Assembly (NCBI GenBank): GCA_018830325.1
Contig: JAHJSQ010000022.1
Location: 1 to 41,862, forward strand
Length of the DNA: 41,862 nucleotides
From: Gammaproteobacteria bacterium
Lineage (GTDB): Bacteria > Pseudomonadota > Gammaproteobacteria > Methylococcales > Methylomonadaceae
Direction: 5' to 3'
Shown: positions 26,646 through 35,109 of the stretch, one piece after another
Numbering within the stretch: position 1 is the first letter of the stretch
Layout of the letters: every line of letters starts with the position of its first letter
Program-made: the position numbers and the translations under genes
The notes under the pieces: model-generated
What the model saw: only the letters and a program-made list of their open reading frames with translations
What the model was told of the DNA's origin: nothing
Database searches by the model: none

Positions 26646-26758
26646 GAAACTATTCAGTCCCCTGGTAATTAGCGTTCCAGCGGTACGAAACGCTAGAGCG
26701 TCTCGGTCTTCGTTCCCACGCCGGAGCGTGGGAACGATAGGGGGGTGTGAATCATTAC
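26646..26758. repeat. Family D element, copy after the PilZ gene
   Basis: The ends are GAAACTATTCAG (26646-26657, starting at the PilZ stop) and TGAATCATTAC (26748-26758). The interior has the CGTTCCCACGC/GCGTGGGAACG hairpin and degenerate GAGACGC and TACCGC units. It is inverted relative to the copy at 25830. Confidence 0.78.
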
Positions 26759-26795
26759 AAGCTGACTGAGTACCTGTGTCCGAAAGCAATAGTAT

Positions 26796-27182
26796 TCAAT
26801 CGTACTTGATATATTTAAAACGAGGGTCGTCCGGTGTGCCCTCTAGCGTTGAGTTTTGGTCTAATCCGGGTTGCCACATCACGACTTCCTCAATTTTCTG
26901 CGCCAATTCAAAATCTTTGTTCGTGATGCCTTTCGCGGCATGGTTGACCAATTTGACGATCACGAAAGCATAGGACACGGTCAGGTCGGGATGGTGGAAG
27001 GCTGCTTCGGCTAAGTGACCTACGGTATTGACGATCATCAGTGTCGATTTCCAACCGCTTGTTTTGTATTTGCGACGAATCCATCCTTTTTCGAGATACC
27101 AGTTCGGTAATTCCGCTTTGAGTCTAGCTTCGACCTCTTGATCGGAATAGGTTTCTTCGTGTTTTCGTTCTCTCCAACTCAT
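26796..27182 (-). CDS. phhB: Pterin-4a-carbinolamine dehydratase family protein
   Basis: The family dehydrates 4a-hydroxytetrahydrobiopterin after aromatic amino acid hydroxylation. The product is 128 residues from the ATG at 27182, where GAGGT lies seven bases upstream; longer forms lack such a site. The motif HHPDLTVSYAFVIVKLVNH followed by GITNKDFELAQKI is diagnostic. A longer N-terminal part and a C-terminal extension (PGLDQNSTLEGTPDDPRF) differ from the short classic form. No phenylalanine hydroxylase is nearby, so a pterin role is inferred from family only. It overlaps or abuts the membrane protein gene upstream. Confidence 0.85.
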   Translation of the reverse strand: MSWRERKHEETYSDQEVEARLKAELPNWYLEKGWIRRKYKTSGWKSTLMIVNTVGHLAEAAFHHPDLTVSYAFVIVKLVNHAAKGITNKDFELAQKIEEVVMWQPGLDQNSTLEGTPDDPRFKYIKYD

Positions 27183-27232
27183 GATGATGACCTCATTCAA
27201 ATTAAGCGCAATAATGGTGGTGAAGGACGACA

Positions 27233-27772
27233 TTATTCATCCTGTTTGACGCATTCTAACAATGAATATTGGATAATGAATAGCGTGATTGCGATGGGAA
27301 ATAGCAAAAAATGTTCAATAAGCAGCAAGCTGGCAACTGAAAAACCCATCACTACCAATGACAGTAAGGGCTTGCGCCCGGCAATCTTTAACATGACTCT
27401 CAGCGTTTCTTGATCGATGTTCTTCCTTTGTCCGACAAAAAGTATTACCGTTATAAATGAAACGAAAGCTAGAAAATATGGGAAATATATGAACATCGGC
27501 GCATCGGGTTCGAAAAAACGGTGCCAATAAGCAAACCATACGAACAACGTGCTCGATGCATAAAAGTCATGCCAGTTAAGATAGCTGGGCTTATCAACCA
27601 ATACGCCGATTCCGCTAAGCGCCATTACCGATCCCATGACCGGAATGACAAACGGCGACAATAAATAGGCAACCAGCGGATGATTATTATCGGCAAGGTA
27701 GCCCAGGGATAGGCAAGATAAGATGAAAATTGGCATAAATGAGCCCATGATTTGTAAAAAATGTGACGTCAT
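27233..27772 (-). CDS. Polytopic membrane protein of unknown function
   Basis: The protein is about 179 residues with roughly five hydrophobic helices (starting FMPIFILSCLSLGYL, then VIPVMGSVMALSGIGVLV and others) and an aromatic loop HDFYASSTLFVWFAYWHRFF. I do not recognise a family. The frame opens with TTG at 27805; the ATG at 27772 is used here, and neither has a convincing ribosome site. It is probably co-transcribed with the pterin dehydratase gene downstream and diverges from ppsA. Confidence 0.6.
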   Translation of the reverse strand: MTSHFLQIMGSFMPIFILSCLSLGYLADNNHPLVAYLLSPFVIPVMGSVMALSGIGVLVDKPSYLNWHDFYASSTLFVWFAYWHRFFEPDAPMFIYFPYFLAFVSFITVILFVGQRKNIDQETLRVMLKIAGRKPLLSLVVMGFSVASLLLIEHFLLFPIAITLFIIQYSLLECVKQDE

Positions 27773-27899
27773 AGAGGATTGTATCTCAACGATGGTATTT
27801 GCCAATGATTGTATTACTTGGGCGTTAATCAGGTGTGAAGATTGATGATCAAACGGTTAGAATGATTGAGACTGTTGAGTAAAAACCGGAGGAACGCAC

Positions 27900-30326
27900 A
27901 TGTCAGAAAAATTCAAGTACATCCGTTGGTTCGATGAACTAACGATCGAGGATATTCCCTTAGTTGGCGGCAAGAATGCCTCGCTAGGCGAGATGTATCG
28001 AGAACTAGCCGCCGAAGGCATCTGCGTGCCGAACGGCTTTGCAATTACAGCGGAAGGATACCGGCACATGCTCGATAAAGTGGATGCCTGGGCAGCCTTA
28101 CATGAGGCGCTCGATACCTTGAATCCCGAAGATGTGAACGATTTGGCTAGACGCGCCAGAAAAGCGCGAGATATCGTTTACGCAGCACCGCTTTCAGAAG
28201 AATTAGAGCGTGAAATTCTGGGTGCTTTTAATCAACTGCAAGGGCAATACGATGAAGAATTGACCGTTGCGGTTAGAAGTTCGGCGACGGCAGAAGACCT
28301 ACCAACAGCAAGCTTCGCCGGCCAACAGGATACCTATCTAAATGTACATGGTGGACAAGCCCTGCTCGATGCGTGTAAGCGTTGTTTCGCGAGTCTATTT
28401 ACCGATCGGGCGATTCATTACCGGGTCGATCAAGGTTTCGATCATTTCAAGGTGTCGTTATCGATCGGCGTAATGAAAATGGTTCGTTCGGATTTAGCGT
28501 CGAGCGGCGTTATGTTTTCGATCGATACCGAATCGGGATTCAAAGACGCGGTATTTATCACCGGTGCTTACGGTCTCGGTGAAAATGTCGTGCAGGGCTC
28601 GGTCGATCCGGACGAGTTTTATGTGCATAAGCCGACCTTCGAGCAAGGTCATCGTTGTGTGCTTCGGCGGTCGCTTGGCGCTAAAAAAATCAAGATGATC
28701 TATAGCGAAGGCCGCACGCGAGAACAAACTTGTAATGTCGTGACATCTGCCGAAGAGCGTTCACAATTTTGCCTAAGCGGCGACGAGGTGCTGACCTTGG
28801 CCGATTACGCGATCAAAATCGAAAAGCACTACAGCGAGAAGGCAAATCAGCCTAGGCCGATGGATATCGAATGGGCGAAGGACGGTCTGGACGGACAGCT
28901 TTATATCGTTCAGGCACGCCCCGAAACGGTTGCATCGCAGTTGAGCGGGACGACGCTCGAGCAATACGAATTGAAACAAAAAGCCGAGGCGATTGTGATT
29001 GGACGAGCGGTCGGCAGCAAGATCGCGGTCGGAACCGCGCATGTGATCAAAAATGTCAGTCAATTGAATACCTTTAAACCCGGCGAAGTATTGATTACCG
29101 ACATGACCACACCGGATTGGGAACCGGTCATGAAAACGGCGGCCGCGATCGTGACCAATCGGGGTGGACGCACCTGTCATGCCGCAATCATCGCTCGCGA
29201 GCTGGGGGTTCCAGCCGTAATCGGCTGCGATAATGCGACCGAAACCGTTAAGACCGGTAAGACTGTCACGGTATCCTGCGCCGAAGGCGATTCTGGAAAG
29301 GTTTATGAAGGCGAGTTGAGTTTCGATGTTAATACGACCGATCTTTCCGGATTGAAGCGACCGAAAACTAAAATTATGCTGAATTTGGGCAATCCGGAAT
29401 TGGCATTCAAACTCAGCTTTTTGCCGAATGACGGCGTCGGATTGGCGCGGATGGAATTCATCATTACCGAATTTATCAAAGCTCATCCGATGGCGTTGAT
29501 TCATCCTGAACGCATACAAGATGCCGACGAAGAAGCAACGGTTAAACGCTTGACCCGCCATTATGCACAACCGGAGGATTTTTTCATCGAGCGTCTTGCG
29601 GAGGGAGTCGGTACGATCGCGGCAGCGTTTTATCCGAAACCGGTCGTGGTCAGGATGTCCGACTTCAAGACTAACGAATATGCAACCTTGCTCGGTGGGC
29701 GATGGTTCGAGCGCGACGAGGCGAATCCGATGATCGGTTTCAGAGGTGCTTCGCGTTATGTTCACCCCGATTATAAGGAAGGCTTCGCACTCGAATGCCG
29801 AGCGATGAAGAGGGTTCGCGAAGACATGGGTTTGACCAACGTAATTCTTATGATTCCGTTTTGCCGCCGGGAGCAAGAAGCGGTGCGCGTTTTGGATTAT
29901 ATGGCCGAGCTCGGTTTGAAAAGAGGGGAGAACGGCCTCGAAATTTATGTGATGTGCGAAATTCCGAATAATGTGATACGTATCGATGCGTTTTCGAAGC
30001 TGTTCGACGGTTTTTCGATCGGCTCGAACGATTTGACTCAATTGACGCTCGGCGTCGATAGGGATTCCGAAATACTTGCCGAGGATTTCGATGAGCGCGA
30101 TCCGGGCGTTAAAGAAATGATTCGTATGGCTGTGGAAGGCGCACGTCGTAACGGCAAGCATTCCGGCTTGTGCGGGCAGGCGCCGTCCGATTATCCGGAA
30201 ATGGCCGAATATTTGGTCGAAATCGGCATCGACTCGATGAGTTTGAATCCGGATACGGTGTTGCAGACGACTCAGCGGATTTTGGCTCTGGAAGAAACAA
30301 TAAGGGAGAGACAGCCAAACTATTAG
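27900..30326 (+). CDS. ppsA: Phosphoenolpyruvate synthase
   Basis: This cytoplasmic enzyme converts pyruvate, ATP and water to phosphoenolpyruvate, AMP and phosphate, feeding gluconeogenesis. The 808-residue protein has the ATP-grasp N-terminal domain (FAGQQDTYLNV, VRSSATAEDLPTASFAGQ), the phosphohistidine domain with His427 in GGRTCHAAIIARELG, and the PEP-binding C-terminal barrel (GLARMEF, IGSNDLTQLTLGVDRDS, LCGQAPSD). E. coli PpsA uses His421 at the equivalent place. GGAGG lies before the ATG. It is a single gene; no PEP synthase regulatory protein gene is adjacent. Confidence 0.96.
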   Translation: MSEKFKYIRWFDELTIEDIPLVGGKNASLGEMYRELAAEGICVPNGFAITAEGYRHMLDKVDAWAALHEALDTLNPEDVNDLARRARKARDIVYAAPLSEELEREILGAFNQLQGQYDEELTVAVRSSATAEDLPTASFAGQQDTYLNVHGGQALLDACKRCFASLFTDRAIHYRVDQGFDHFKVSLSIGVMKMVRSDLASSGVMFSIDTESGFKDAVFITGAYGLGENVVQGSVDPDEFYVHKPTFEQGHRCVLRRSLGAKKIKMIYSEGRTREQTCNVVTSAEERSQFCLSGDEVLTLADYAIKIEKHYSEKANQPRPMDIEWAKDGLDGQLYIVQARPETVASQLSGTTLEQYELKQKAEAIVIGRAVGSKIAVGTAHVIKNVSQLNTFKPGEVLITDMTTPDWEPVMKTAAAIVTNRGGRTCHAAIIARELGVPAVIGCDNATETVKTGKTVTVSCAEGDSGKVYEGELSFDVNTTDLSGLKRPKTKIMLNLGNPELAFKLSFLPNDGVGLARMEFIITEFIKAHPMALIHPERIQDADEEATVKRLTRHYAQPEDFFIERLAEGVGTIAAAFYPKPVVVRMSDFKTNEYATLLGGRWFERDEANPMIGFRGASRYVHPDYKEGFALECRAMKRVREDMGLTNVILMIPFCRREQEAVRVLDYMAELGLKRGENGLEIYVMCEIPNNVIRIDAFSKLFDGFSIGSNDLTQLTLGVDRDSEILAEDFDERDPGVKEMIRMAVEGARRNGKHSGLCGQAPSDYPEMAEYLVEIGIDSMSLNPDTVLQTTQRILALEETIRERQPNY

Positions 30327-30375
30327 CCCTTCGCGCTCAATTAGCCCAAACCCAGGCACTCTTGCAATAATTACT

Positions 30376-30608
30376 CCTGATTCGCTAGCTGCTTCAGCTT
30401 GCCGGAGCCAAGTGCCCGAGCGGGCCAGTCGTAACCGCAGCGACTTCTGCGGGACGGGTTATTTAACCCGTCCCCAACGTTTCGGTTTGCCCTAAACATT
30501 TCGGCTGACTTCGGCCAAAGTCAAAACGTTTAGAACGGGGTTGCAAACCCCGTCCTGCCAGGGATATCCTGGTTTTTGGGTTTTAGCTGAAGAAACTTGC
30601 TAATCAGG
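30376..30608. repeat. Family E element
   Basis: The inverted ends are CCTGATTCGCTAGCTGCTTC on the left, and the right end complement reads CCTGATTAGCAAGTTTCTTC. Inside are GGACGGGTTATTTAACCCGTCC and, further right, GGGGTT/AACCCC palindromes separated by AACGTTT units. A second, larger copy is at 34425. It accounts for about half of the 500-base gap after ppsA; the remainder up to 30838 shows no further structure. Confidence 0.75.
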
Positions 30609-30838
30609 TAATTACTTGTCTGCTGGCGATTATGTCGCCGACAACAATTCAATCGCCGGCCGCGCCCAAAATCGTCGTGTTGATCTGTGGATAAATATAT
30701 GTGAACTACAACAATAAAATGATAATTAACGTAAAAACAACCTATTAACTGCTAGTATTAAAGCTATACTGCTTTCCGGGCAGTATTCGTTGCCTACATT
30801 GAAATACATTTGGAATTATTGTTTATGGAGTGTTTACT

Positions 30839-31417
30839 ATGATAAAAAAATTAAATCTTACTTTTCTGCTGTCCTTGGTGGCGATAAGCAGTGCTACTGT
30901 TCATGCTGAATCGCAAATAGTTGCGCCACAAGGGCAAGAAGTCCTGATAGCTTTCCCAGAGCTAATTAGTTCAGAAAAAGCTATCCCGGCAAAAGTTACC
31001 GACAATATTGAGGTTCCGCCCGGTGCCGTACGTGCCCCAGCACCGCCGCTAACGCAAATGTGGGTCTATGCCGTTGGTTCAACTAATTGTGGGTGGGAAT
31101 ACACCGGCGGCTTGTCGGTAACGACGTGTGATCACGGCGGTGCCCAACTCCGAACCGCTGTTCTGGAAATCGGATATGGAAGCAGCCGGATTGCTTGGAT
31201 GAATGGTGGGGTACTGCCCGGTTCGGCTATGTATGCAAGCACACCCGTATGCATTACAGGCGGTTACTACTCGTGGCCCTGTACGGCGGGACAAACTGTC
31301 GTTGGCTTCCTGAACGAATACAACGTCGATGGCTACCAGAACGGCATTTTCAAGTATCAAAACACTTCCATCAATTCGCCGTGGAATACCATGTCGGTAC
31401 AGATCAGTATTCTTTGA
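30839..31417 (+). CDS. Secreted protein of unknown function
   Basis: The product is 192 residues from the ATG at 30839 (GGAG eight bases before); an in-frame GTG lies three codons earlier. A signal peptide ends VHA near residue 23. The mature part has a proline-rich linker (PPGAVRAPAPPLTQM) and a Gly/Ser/Trp/Tyr-rich domain with four cysteines (NCGWEY, TTCDHGG, VCITGG, PCTAGQ), probably two disulphides. I know no family. Upstream lie about 230 bases of AT-rich sequence, and a terminator follows 35 bases after the stop, so it is a self-contained unit. Confidence 0.7.
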   Translation: MIKKLNLTFLLSLVAISSATVHAESQIVAPQGQEVLIAFPELISSEKAIPAKVTDNIEVPPGAVRAPAPPLTQMWVYAVGSTNCGWEYTGGLSVTTCDHGGAQLRTAVLEIGYGSSRIAWMNGGVLPGSAMYASTPVCITGGYYSWPCTAGQTVVGFLNEYNVDGYQNGIFKYQNTSINSPWNTMSVQISIL

Positions 31418-31451
31418 TCCGTTGAACCCTTCTTAATCCTTAATGTAGTAT

Positions 31452-31473
31452 GGGCCGGTGTACCGGCCCTTTT
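31452..31473 (+). terminator. Rho-independent terminator
   Basis: GGGCCGG (31452-31458) and CCGGCCC (31463-31469) form a 7-bp GC stem with loop TGTA, followed by TTTT and more T-rich bases. It ends the secreted-protein transcript and converges on the gene that ends at 31479. Confidence 0.8.
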
Positions 31474-31478
31474 CATTT

Positions 31479-31934
31479 CTAAGCGCGAGTATCGATGCCG
31501 ATAGTCTGGCCTTGTTGGCTATGGCTCATGATTTGCCTGGCCGATTCCAGCATCTTAAGCGTTGTTTGGTCATTGCGCGATAGCGCACCCTCGATGCCGG
31601 CGCGAACTCTTTGCGTGAAGTCGATACGTTCACCGTCAGCAGCCGGCAACTCGCTACCGACGCCAACACCGGCCGGAACTTTCATCGTCATTGCCATGAA
31701 AGACCGGCTGTCATCGAGTGACATTTCTCCGCTACGAATTTGACCATTGACCCAATCGCGCATTTCTTGACGTGTCATGCTGGTAAAATCCGTTTGCTTG
31801 ACGCCGGCCGTGTCGGTCTTCACCGTGGATGTAGTTAGCGCGGTCGAGAACGACGTAGCGCCGTTGAGATCAGCGGCCGAAGACTGCGCTCGCTGGTTGG
31901 TGTGTAGGTAGCTGGTTGCTGTATCAATTTTCAT
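31479..31934 (-). CDS. Small soluble protein of unknown function
   Basis: The protein is 151 residues from the ATG at 31934, placed eight bases after AGGAG; a GTG at 31943 would be too close. It has no signal peptide, no transmembrane helix and no cysteine. A Ser/Thr/Ala-rich N-terminal third is followed by a compact helical part (MTRQEMRDWVNGQIRSGEMS, then DDSRSFMAMTMKVP). The style resembles small proteobacterial proteins found near surface or motility genes, but I cannot name a family. It has a clear ribosome site and real-gene composition. Confidence 0.6.
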   Translation of the reverse strand: MKIDTATSYLHTNQRAQSSAADLNGATSFSTALTTSTVKTDTAGVKQTDFTSMTRQEMRDWVNGQIRSGEMSLDDSRSFMAMTMKVPAGVGVGSELPAADGERIDFTQRVRAGIEGALSRNDQTTLKMLESARQIMSHSQQGQTIGIDTRA

Positions 31935-32095
31935 TACGGTCACTCCTTCAATGGTAAGTATTGCACTATAGCCTAAGCAAAACTTGCGCCTGTCTGTCGT
32001 CCTTTGGAAAAATCGCTTTAATTTTCCATGAAATAGGGATCATTTGAGCAGTGAACAGGAGCTAAAGATTCGGTATTCGACGTTTGGATGACTTT

Positions 32096-32155
32096 TGAAC
32101 GGCAAAATGCTGCCAGTGAACGGCAAAATGCTGCCAGATGGCAAATTTCTTCCAG
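32096..32155. repeat. Tandem 21-bp repeats
   Basis: TGAACGGCAAAATGCTGCCAG occurs twice head to tail (32096-32116, 32117-32137), followed by a degenerate third unit ATGGCAAATTTCTTCCAG (32138-32155). Short terminal direct repeats of this kind are seen near ends of some insertion sequences, but no transposase frame is adjacent. Bases 31944-32095 upstream hold nothing I recognise. Confidence 0.75.
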
Positions 32156-32306
32156 GAATAGCTCAATGCACGTCAGATTTTTGACGTCTCAAAATTTATG
32201 AATTTGAGCGTCTTGGTTGTTTATTTAGTAACTGTTTAAAAACTATTACCCTATTTTATCTGTAAATATCAGGTGACGCTGGAAGAAGTAAAGTGGCATA
32301 GGCCTT

Positions 32307-32404
32307 GGCAGGACGGGGTTTGCAACCCCGTCCGAAACGTTTCAACCGTGGTCGAAGCAAGTCGAAACGTTGGAGGCAGGTTAAATAACCCATCTCGCAG
32401 GAGG
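32307..32404 (-). repeat. Partial family E element (inner part)
   Basis: GGACGGGGTTTGCAACCCCG (23-bp palindrome at 32311-32333), then AACGTTT...AAACGTT and GGTTAAATAACCC, match the inner half of the element at 30376 in reverse order. The outer CCTGATT ends are missing. Confidence 0.65.
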
Positions 32405-32427
32405 GTAATGAAGGAAGGAGAATTGAG

Positions 32428-32736
32428 GTAATTATTCAGTCCCCTCTTTGAAAAAGAGGGGTTAAGGGAGATTTTTTAAATAAATCCCCCTTTTACAAAG
32501 CATAAGTATCTATACATCTTTGTCTTTTAAAATCATGTTGTTATAAAGTTACTTCTAGTTTTTTATGAAGATAGGGACTAAAAATTGAAGTTTTTAGTCT
32601 ACTTTTTATCCTAGATTACAGACAAATTAACTTAACTAATTGTTTTATAAAGCTGAAAACTTGTGTAGACACCGATGTTTACAAAGAGGGAGGCAAAGTT
32701 CCAGCTTGTTTTAGATGCAGGGATCTGAATAATTAC
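32428..32736. repeat. 309-bp element with D-type ends
   Basis: The ends are perfect 12-bp inverted copies, GTAATTATTCAG (32428-32439) and CTGAATAATTAC (32725-32736), the same as D elements. Just inside is a CCCCTCTTTgaaaAAGAGGGG hairpin (32441-32461). The interior is AT-rich and has no gene. It looks like a longer member of the D family and fills the gap before selO. Confidence 0.65.
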
Positions 32737-32790
32737 ATTGAAAATGCTGTATCTTCAAGTCCTTCATGGTGAAATGATTTTTTAGGATAA

Positions 32791-34269
32791 TCAAGTCCCG
32801 CAAAACGTTTGATAAACACGCTCATCGGGTTGAGGCGGTTCTTGATAATGCCGGCAACCGGGTTGTTCGGTAAATGGTTTGTTAAGTAGGTCGAGCAATG
32901 CTTCAAACTTTGAAAAGTCCTCTTCTTGGACCGCCGCGCTCAATGCTTGTTCGACCTTGTGGTTGCGCGGTATATACGCCGGATTGACGTGACGCATGGC
33001 TTCGGCTCGGTGTGCCGGAGATCCGGGTTCCCGATCGAGACGGGTTCGCCAGCGCTCTAACCAATCGTCGAAATCAGGCGTTTGCAGCGGAAAATTTTCA
33101 GTTACCGGATTTGCGCCGTTTGATTCCGCAAAATGACACAGCGAGCGAAAGACATTGGTATAGTCCGCTTGATGCTGTTGCATCAAACGGAGCAACGCAT
33201 CGATCAAGTGTTTATCATCCTGTTGCACGGTAGCCAAGCCTATTTTTCGACCCATGCCATCCAGCCAAAAGTTATCGAAAACATCCGAAAAACGGTTAAT
33301 AATCTCGACCGCAATGGCGATTGCAGCGTCTTGTTCGGGGTGGAGTAACGGCAATAAGGTTTCTGCGAAACGAGCTAAATTCCATTGAGCAATCCGCGGC
33401 TGATTGCCGAAAGCATAACGGCCAAAATCGTCGATTGAGCTGAATACGGTGTCCGGATTGTACTGATCCATGAATGCGCATGGGCCGTAGTCGATCGTTT
33501 CGCCCGATATCGTCATATTATCGGTGTTCATGACGCCATGAATAAAACCGACATGCATCCAACGTGCAATCAACGACGCTTGCCGCTCTTGAACGGTTGT
33601 CAGCAAAGCCGAGTAGGGATTCGATGCGGATTTCAAATCCGGGTAATGGCGGTTTATTGCGTAGTCGGCTAAAAGCTTGACGGCTTCCCAATCTTCTCGC
33701 ATAGCAAAATATTGAAATGTGCCTATGCGAATATGGCTCGAGGCAACCCGCGTTAATACAGCTCCGGGTAGCGGCGTTTCCCGAAACACCGGTTCACCGC
33801 TCGTGACGGCGGCCAGAGCGCGTGTCGTAGGAATGCCGAGTGCATGCATCGCGTCACTAATCAAATATTCCCGAAGCACAGGGCCTAATGCGGCTCGTCC
33901 ATCGCCGCGGCGCGAGAAGGGCGTTTGCCCCGAGCCTTTTAGTTGAATATCCCAGCGCCTGCCGGCGCGATCAATGACTTCCCCGAGTAAAATCGCCCGT
34001 CCGTCGCCCAATTGCGGCACGAAGTTTCCGAATTGATGTCCGGCATAAGCCATAGCGAGCGGTTCCGCGCCTTCCGGAACGAGATTGCCGGAAAAGAGTG
34101 CGGCTGCGGTTTCGTTATCGAGTTCATCAAATCCCAAGTCCAACTGATTCGCTAAGTTGCTGTTCAGTTTGATCAAACGTGGGGATTGAACCGGTGTAGG
34201 ATTTAAGCGCGTACCGAAACGTTCGGGTAGGCGGGCATAGGTGTTATCGAAGTTAAATAAAGGCATCAT
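32791..34269 (-). CDS. selO: SelO protein adenylyltransferase (YdiU)
   Basis: SelO is a pseudokinase-fold enzyme that transfers AMP to protein Ser, Thr or Tyr residues and is tied to oxidative stress. The 492-residue product has the flipped nucleotide site (WDIQLKGSGQTPFSRRGDGR, then ALGPVLREYL), the metal-binding NTDNMTISGETIDYGPCAF and the FGNQPRIAQWNL block. It ends C-G-T: the cysteine third from the end is where animal SelO has selenocysteine. The frame opens at a TTG (34290); the ATG at 34269 fits the family start (MPLFNFDNTYARLP) better. It is an isolated gene between long repeat-filled gaps. Confidence 0.92.
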   Translation of the reverse strand: MMPLFNFDNTYARLPERFGTRLNPTPVQSPRLIKLNSNLANQLDLGFDELDNETAAALFSGNLVPEGAEPLAMAYAGHQFGNFVPQLGDGRAILLGEVIDRAGRRWDIQLKGSGQTPFSRRGDGRAALGPVLREYLISDAMHALGIPTTRALAAVTSGEPVFRETPLPGAVLTRVASSHIRIGTFQYFAMREDWEAVKLLADYAINRHYPDLKSASNPYSALLTTVQERQASLIARWMHVGFIHGVMNTDNMTISGETIDYGPCAFMDQYNPDTVFSSIDDFGRYAFGNQPRIAQWNLARFAETLLPLLHPEQDAAIAIAVEIINRFSDVFDNFWLDGMGRKIGLATVQQDDKHLIDALLRLMQQHQADYTNVFRSLCHFAESNGANPVTENFPLQTPDFDDWLERWRTRLDREPGSPAHRAEAMRHVNPAYIPRNHKVEQALSAAVQEEDFSKFEALLDLLNKPFTEQPGCRHYQEPPQPDERVYQTFCGT

Positions 34270-34424
34270 GTTTCTATTGGCTTTTAGCAAAGTGTTTGAG
34301 TTGGGCTGTGTAAAAATAACGTCCTAAATAAAAATATAAATTGGACGGTATAATGGTTCAAAAGTTTACTAAAATACTAGGGAATTAGCCAAAAGATATG
34401 ATTGGCTTTAACTGCTAAATTGGT

Positions 34425-34914
34425 CCTGATTAGCAAGATGCTTCCGTTTGTCGAAGCCAAGTGTTCGAGCAGGGGGCAGTCGTAGTCGCTAAAACTAAAA
34501 TATGCTGTTACCCAAGCTCCAAGCTTGGGTAACCTGTTCAGGAAGCTGAAGCTTCCGGGGTGTTTTTCCCAATCTGGGGCTCTCATCGTTATGCATAAGT
34601 TGTAGGGTACGCTGCGCGTACCAAAGCCGTGCCCTGACGGTTCGGTTGGCACATGAACATCGCGGGGTTACCATGGTACGCACAGCGTACCCTACGCGGA
34701 TCGCCTAGCGCTAGGTGATCCGCGAGTGTTAAGTGACAATAAATGGTATCGAGGTCTCATTGGTTAAGATTGCAAAAAGGTAATTTTTGACTTATGTATA
34801 ACGATGAGCGCTGGAGCGTGGGAACGAGAATTGCCGCGTATTGAATAGTTGCACTCCGTCCTGCTAGGGATATGCTGATCTTTGGGCTTTAGCTGAAGAA
34901 ACTTGCTAATCAGG
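34425..34914. repeat. Family E element enlarged by nested insertions
   Basis: The outer ends CCTGATTAGCAAG (34425) and CTTGCTAATCAGG (to 34914) match the element at 30376, but this copy is 490 bp instead of 233. Between them are an ACCCAAGCTCCAAGCTTGGGT hairpin, element F (34582-34808) and a half D element with GCTGGAGCGTGGGAACGAG ending near TTGAATAGTTGC (34837-34848). Bases 34915-35050 hold only a GTATCCGC/GCGGATAC hairpin. Confidence 0.7.
34582..34808. repeat. Element F, itself containing a palindrome pair
   Basis: The inverted ends of 19 bp are CTCATCGTTATGCATAAGT (34582-34600) and the complement copy at 34790-34808, with one mismatch. Nested inside, GTAGGGTACGCTG at 34602 pairs with its complement ending at 34695 (21-bp arms, one mismatch). 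Next to that is a CGCGGATCGCCTA/TAGGTGATCCGCG hairpin like the one in A1. Confidence 0.72.
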
Positions 34915-35050
34915 AAATTGGTTAAGGCGGGATAAGCAAAAGCGGTGTATCCGCCGCGGGCGCGCGGATACTTATTGTGTAGCTGTTTTCTTCCTCTTTA
35001 TCATCAATAAAGTGTTAGTCTTTCTATTTCATTTAGAGATGAATAAAGCA

Positions 35051-35090
35051 CCTCCTGCAGGATGGGTTATTTAACCCATCCTGCAGGAGG
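35051..35090. repeat. 40-bp near-perfect palindrome
   Basis: Arms of 19 bases (CCTCCTGCAGGATGGGTTA and its exact complement) surround TT. The centre GGGTTATTTAACCC is the core of E elements. It starts 20 bases beyond the parvulin stop on the minus strand and may terminate that operon, although no T tract follows. Confidence 0.8.
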
Positions 35091-35109
35091 GAGTAAAAGG
35101 AGTGTAACC

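Noticed and set aside
28773-30359. Antisense open frame of 528 codons opposite ppsA
   Set aside because: It mirrors the strong ppsA gene, has no family motifs and no ribosome site; a by-product of codon bias.
34377-34652. Minus-strand frame of 91 codons in the E element
   Set aside because: It lies wholly in nested palindromes; no ribosome site or protein-like pattern.
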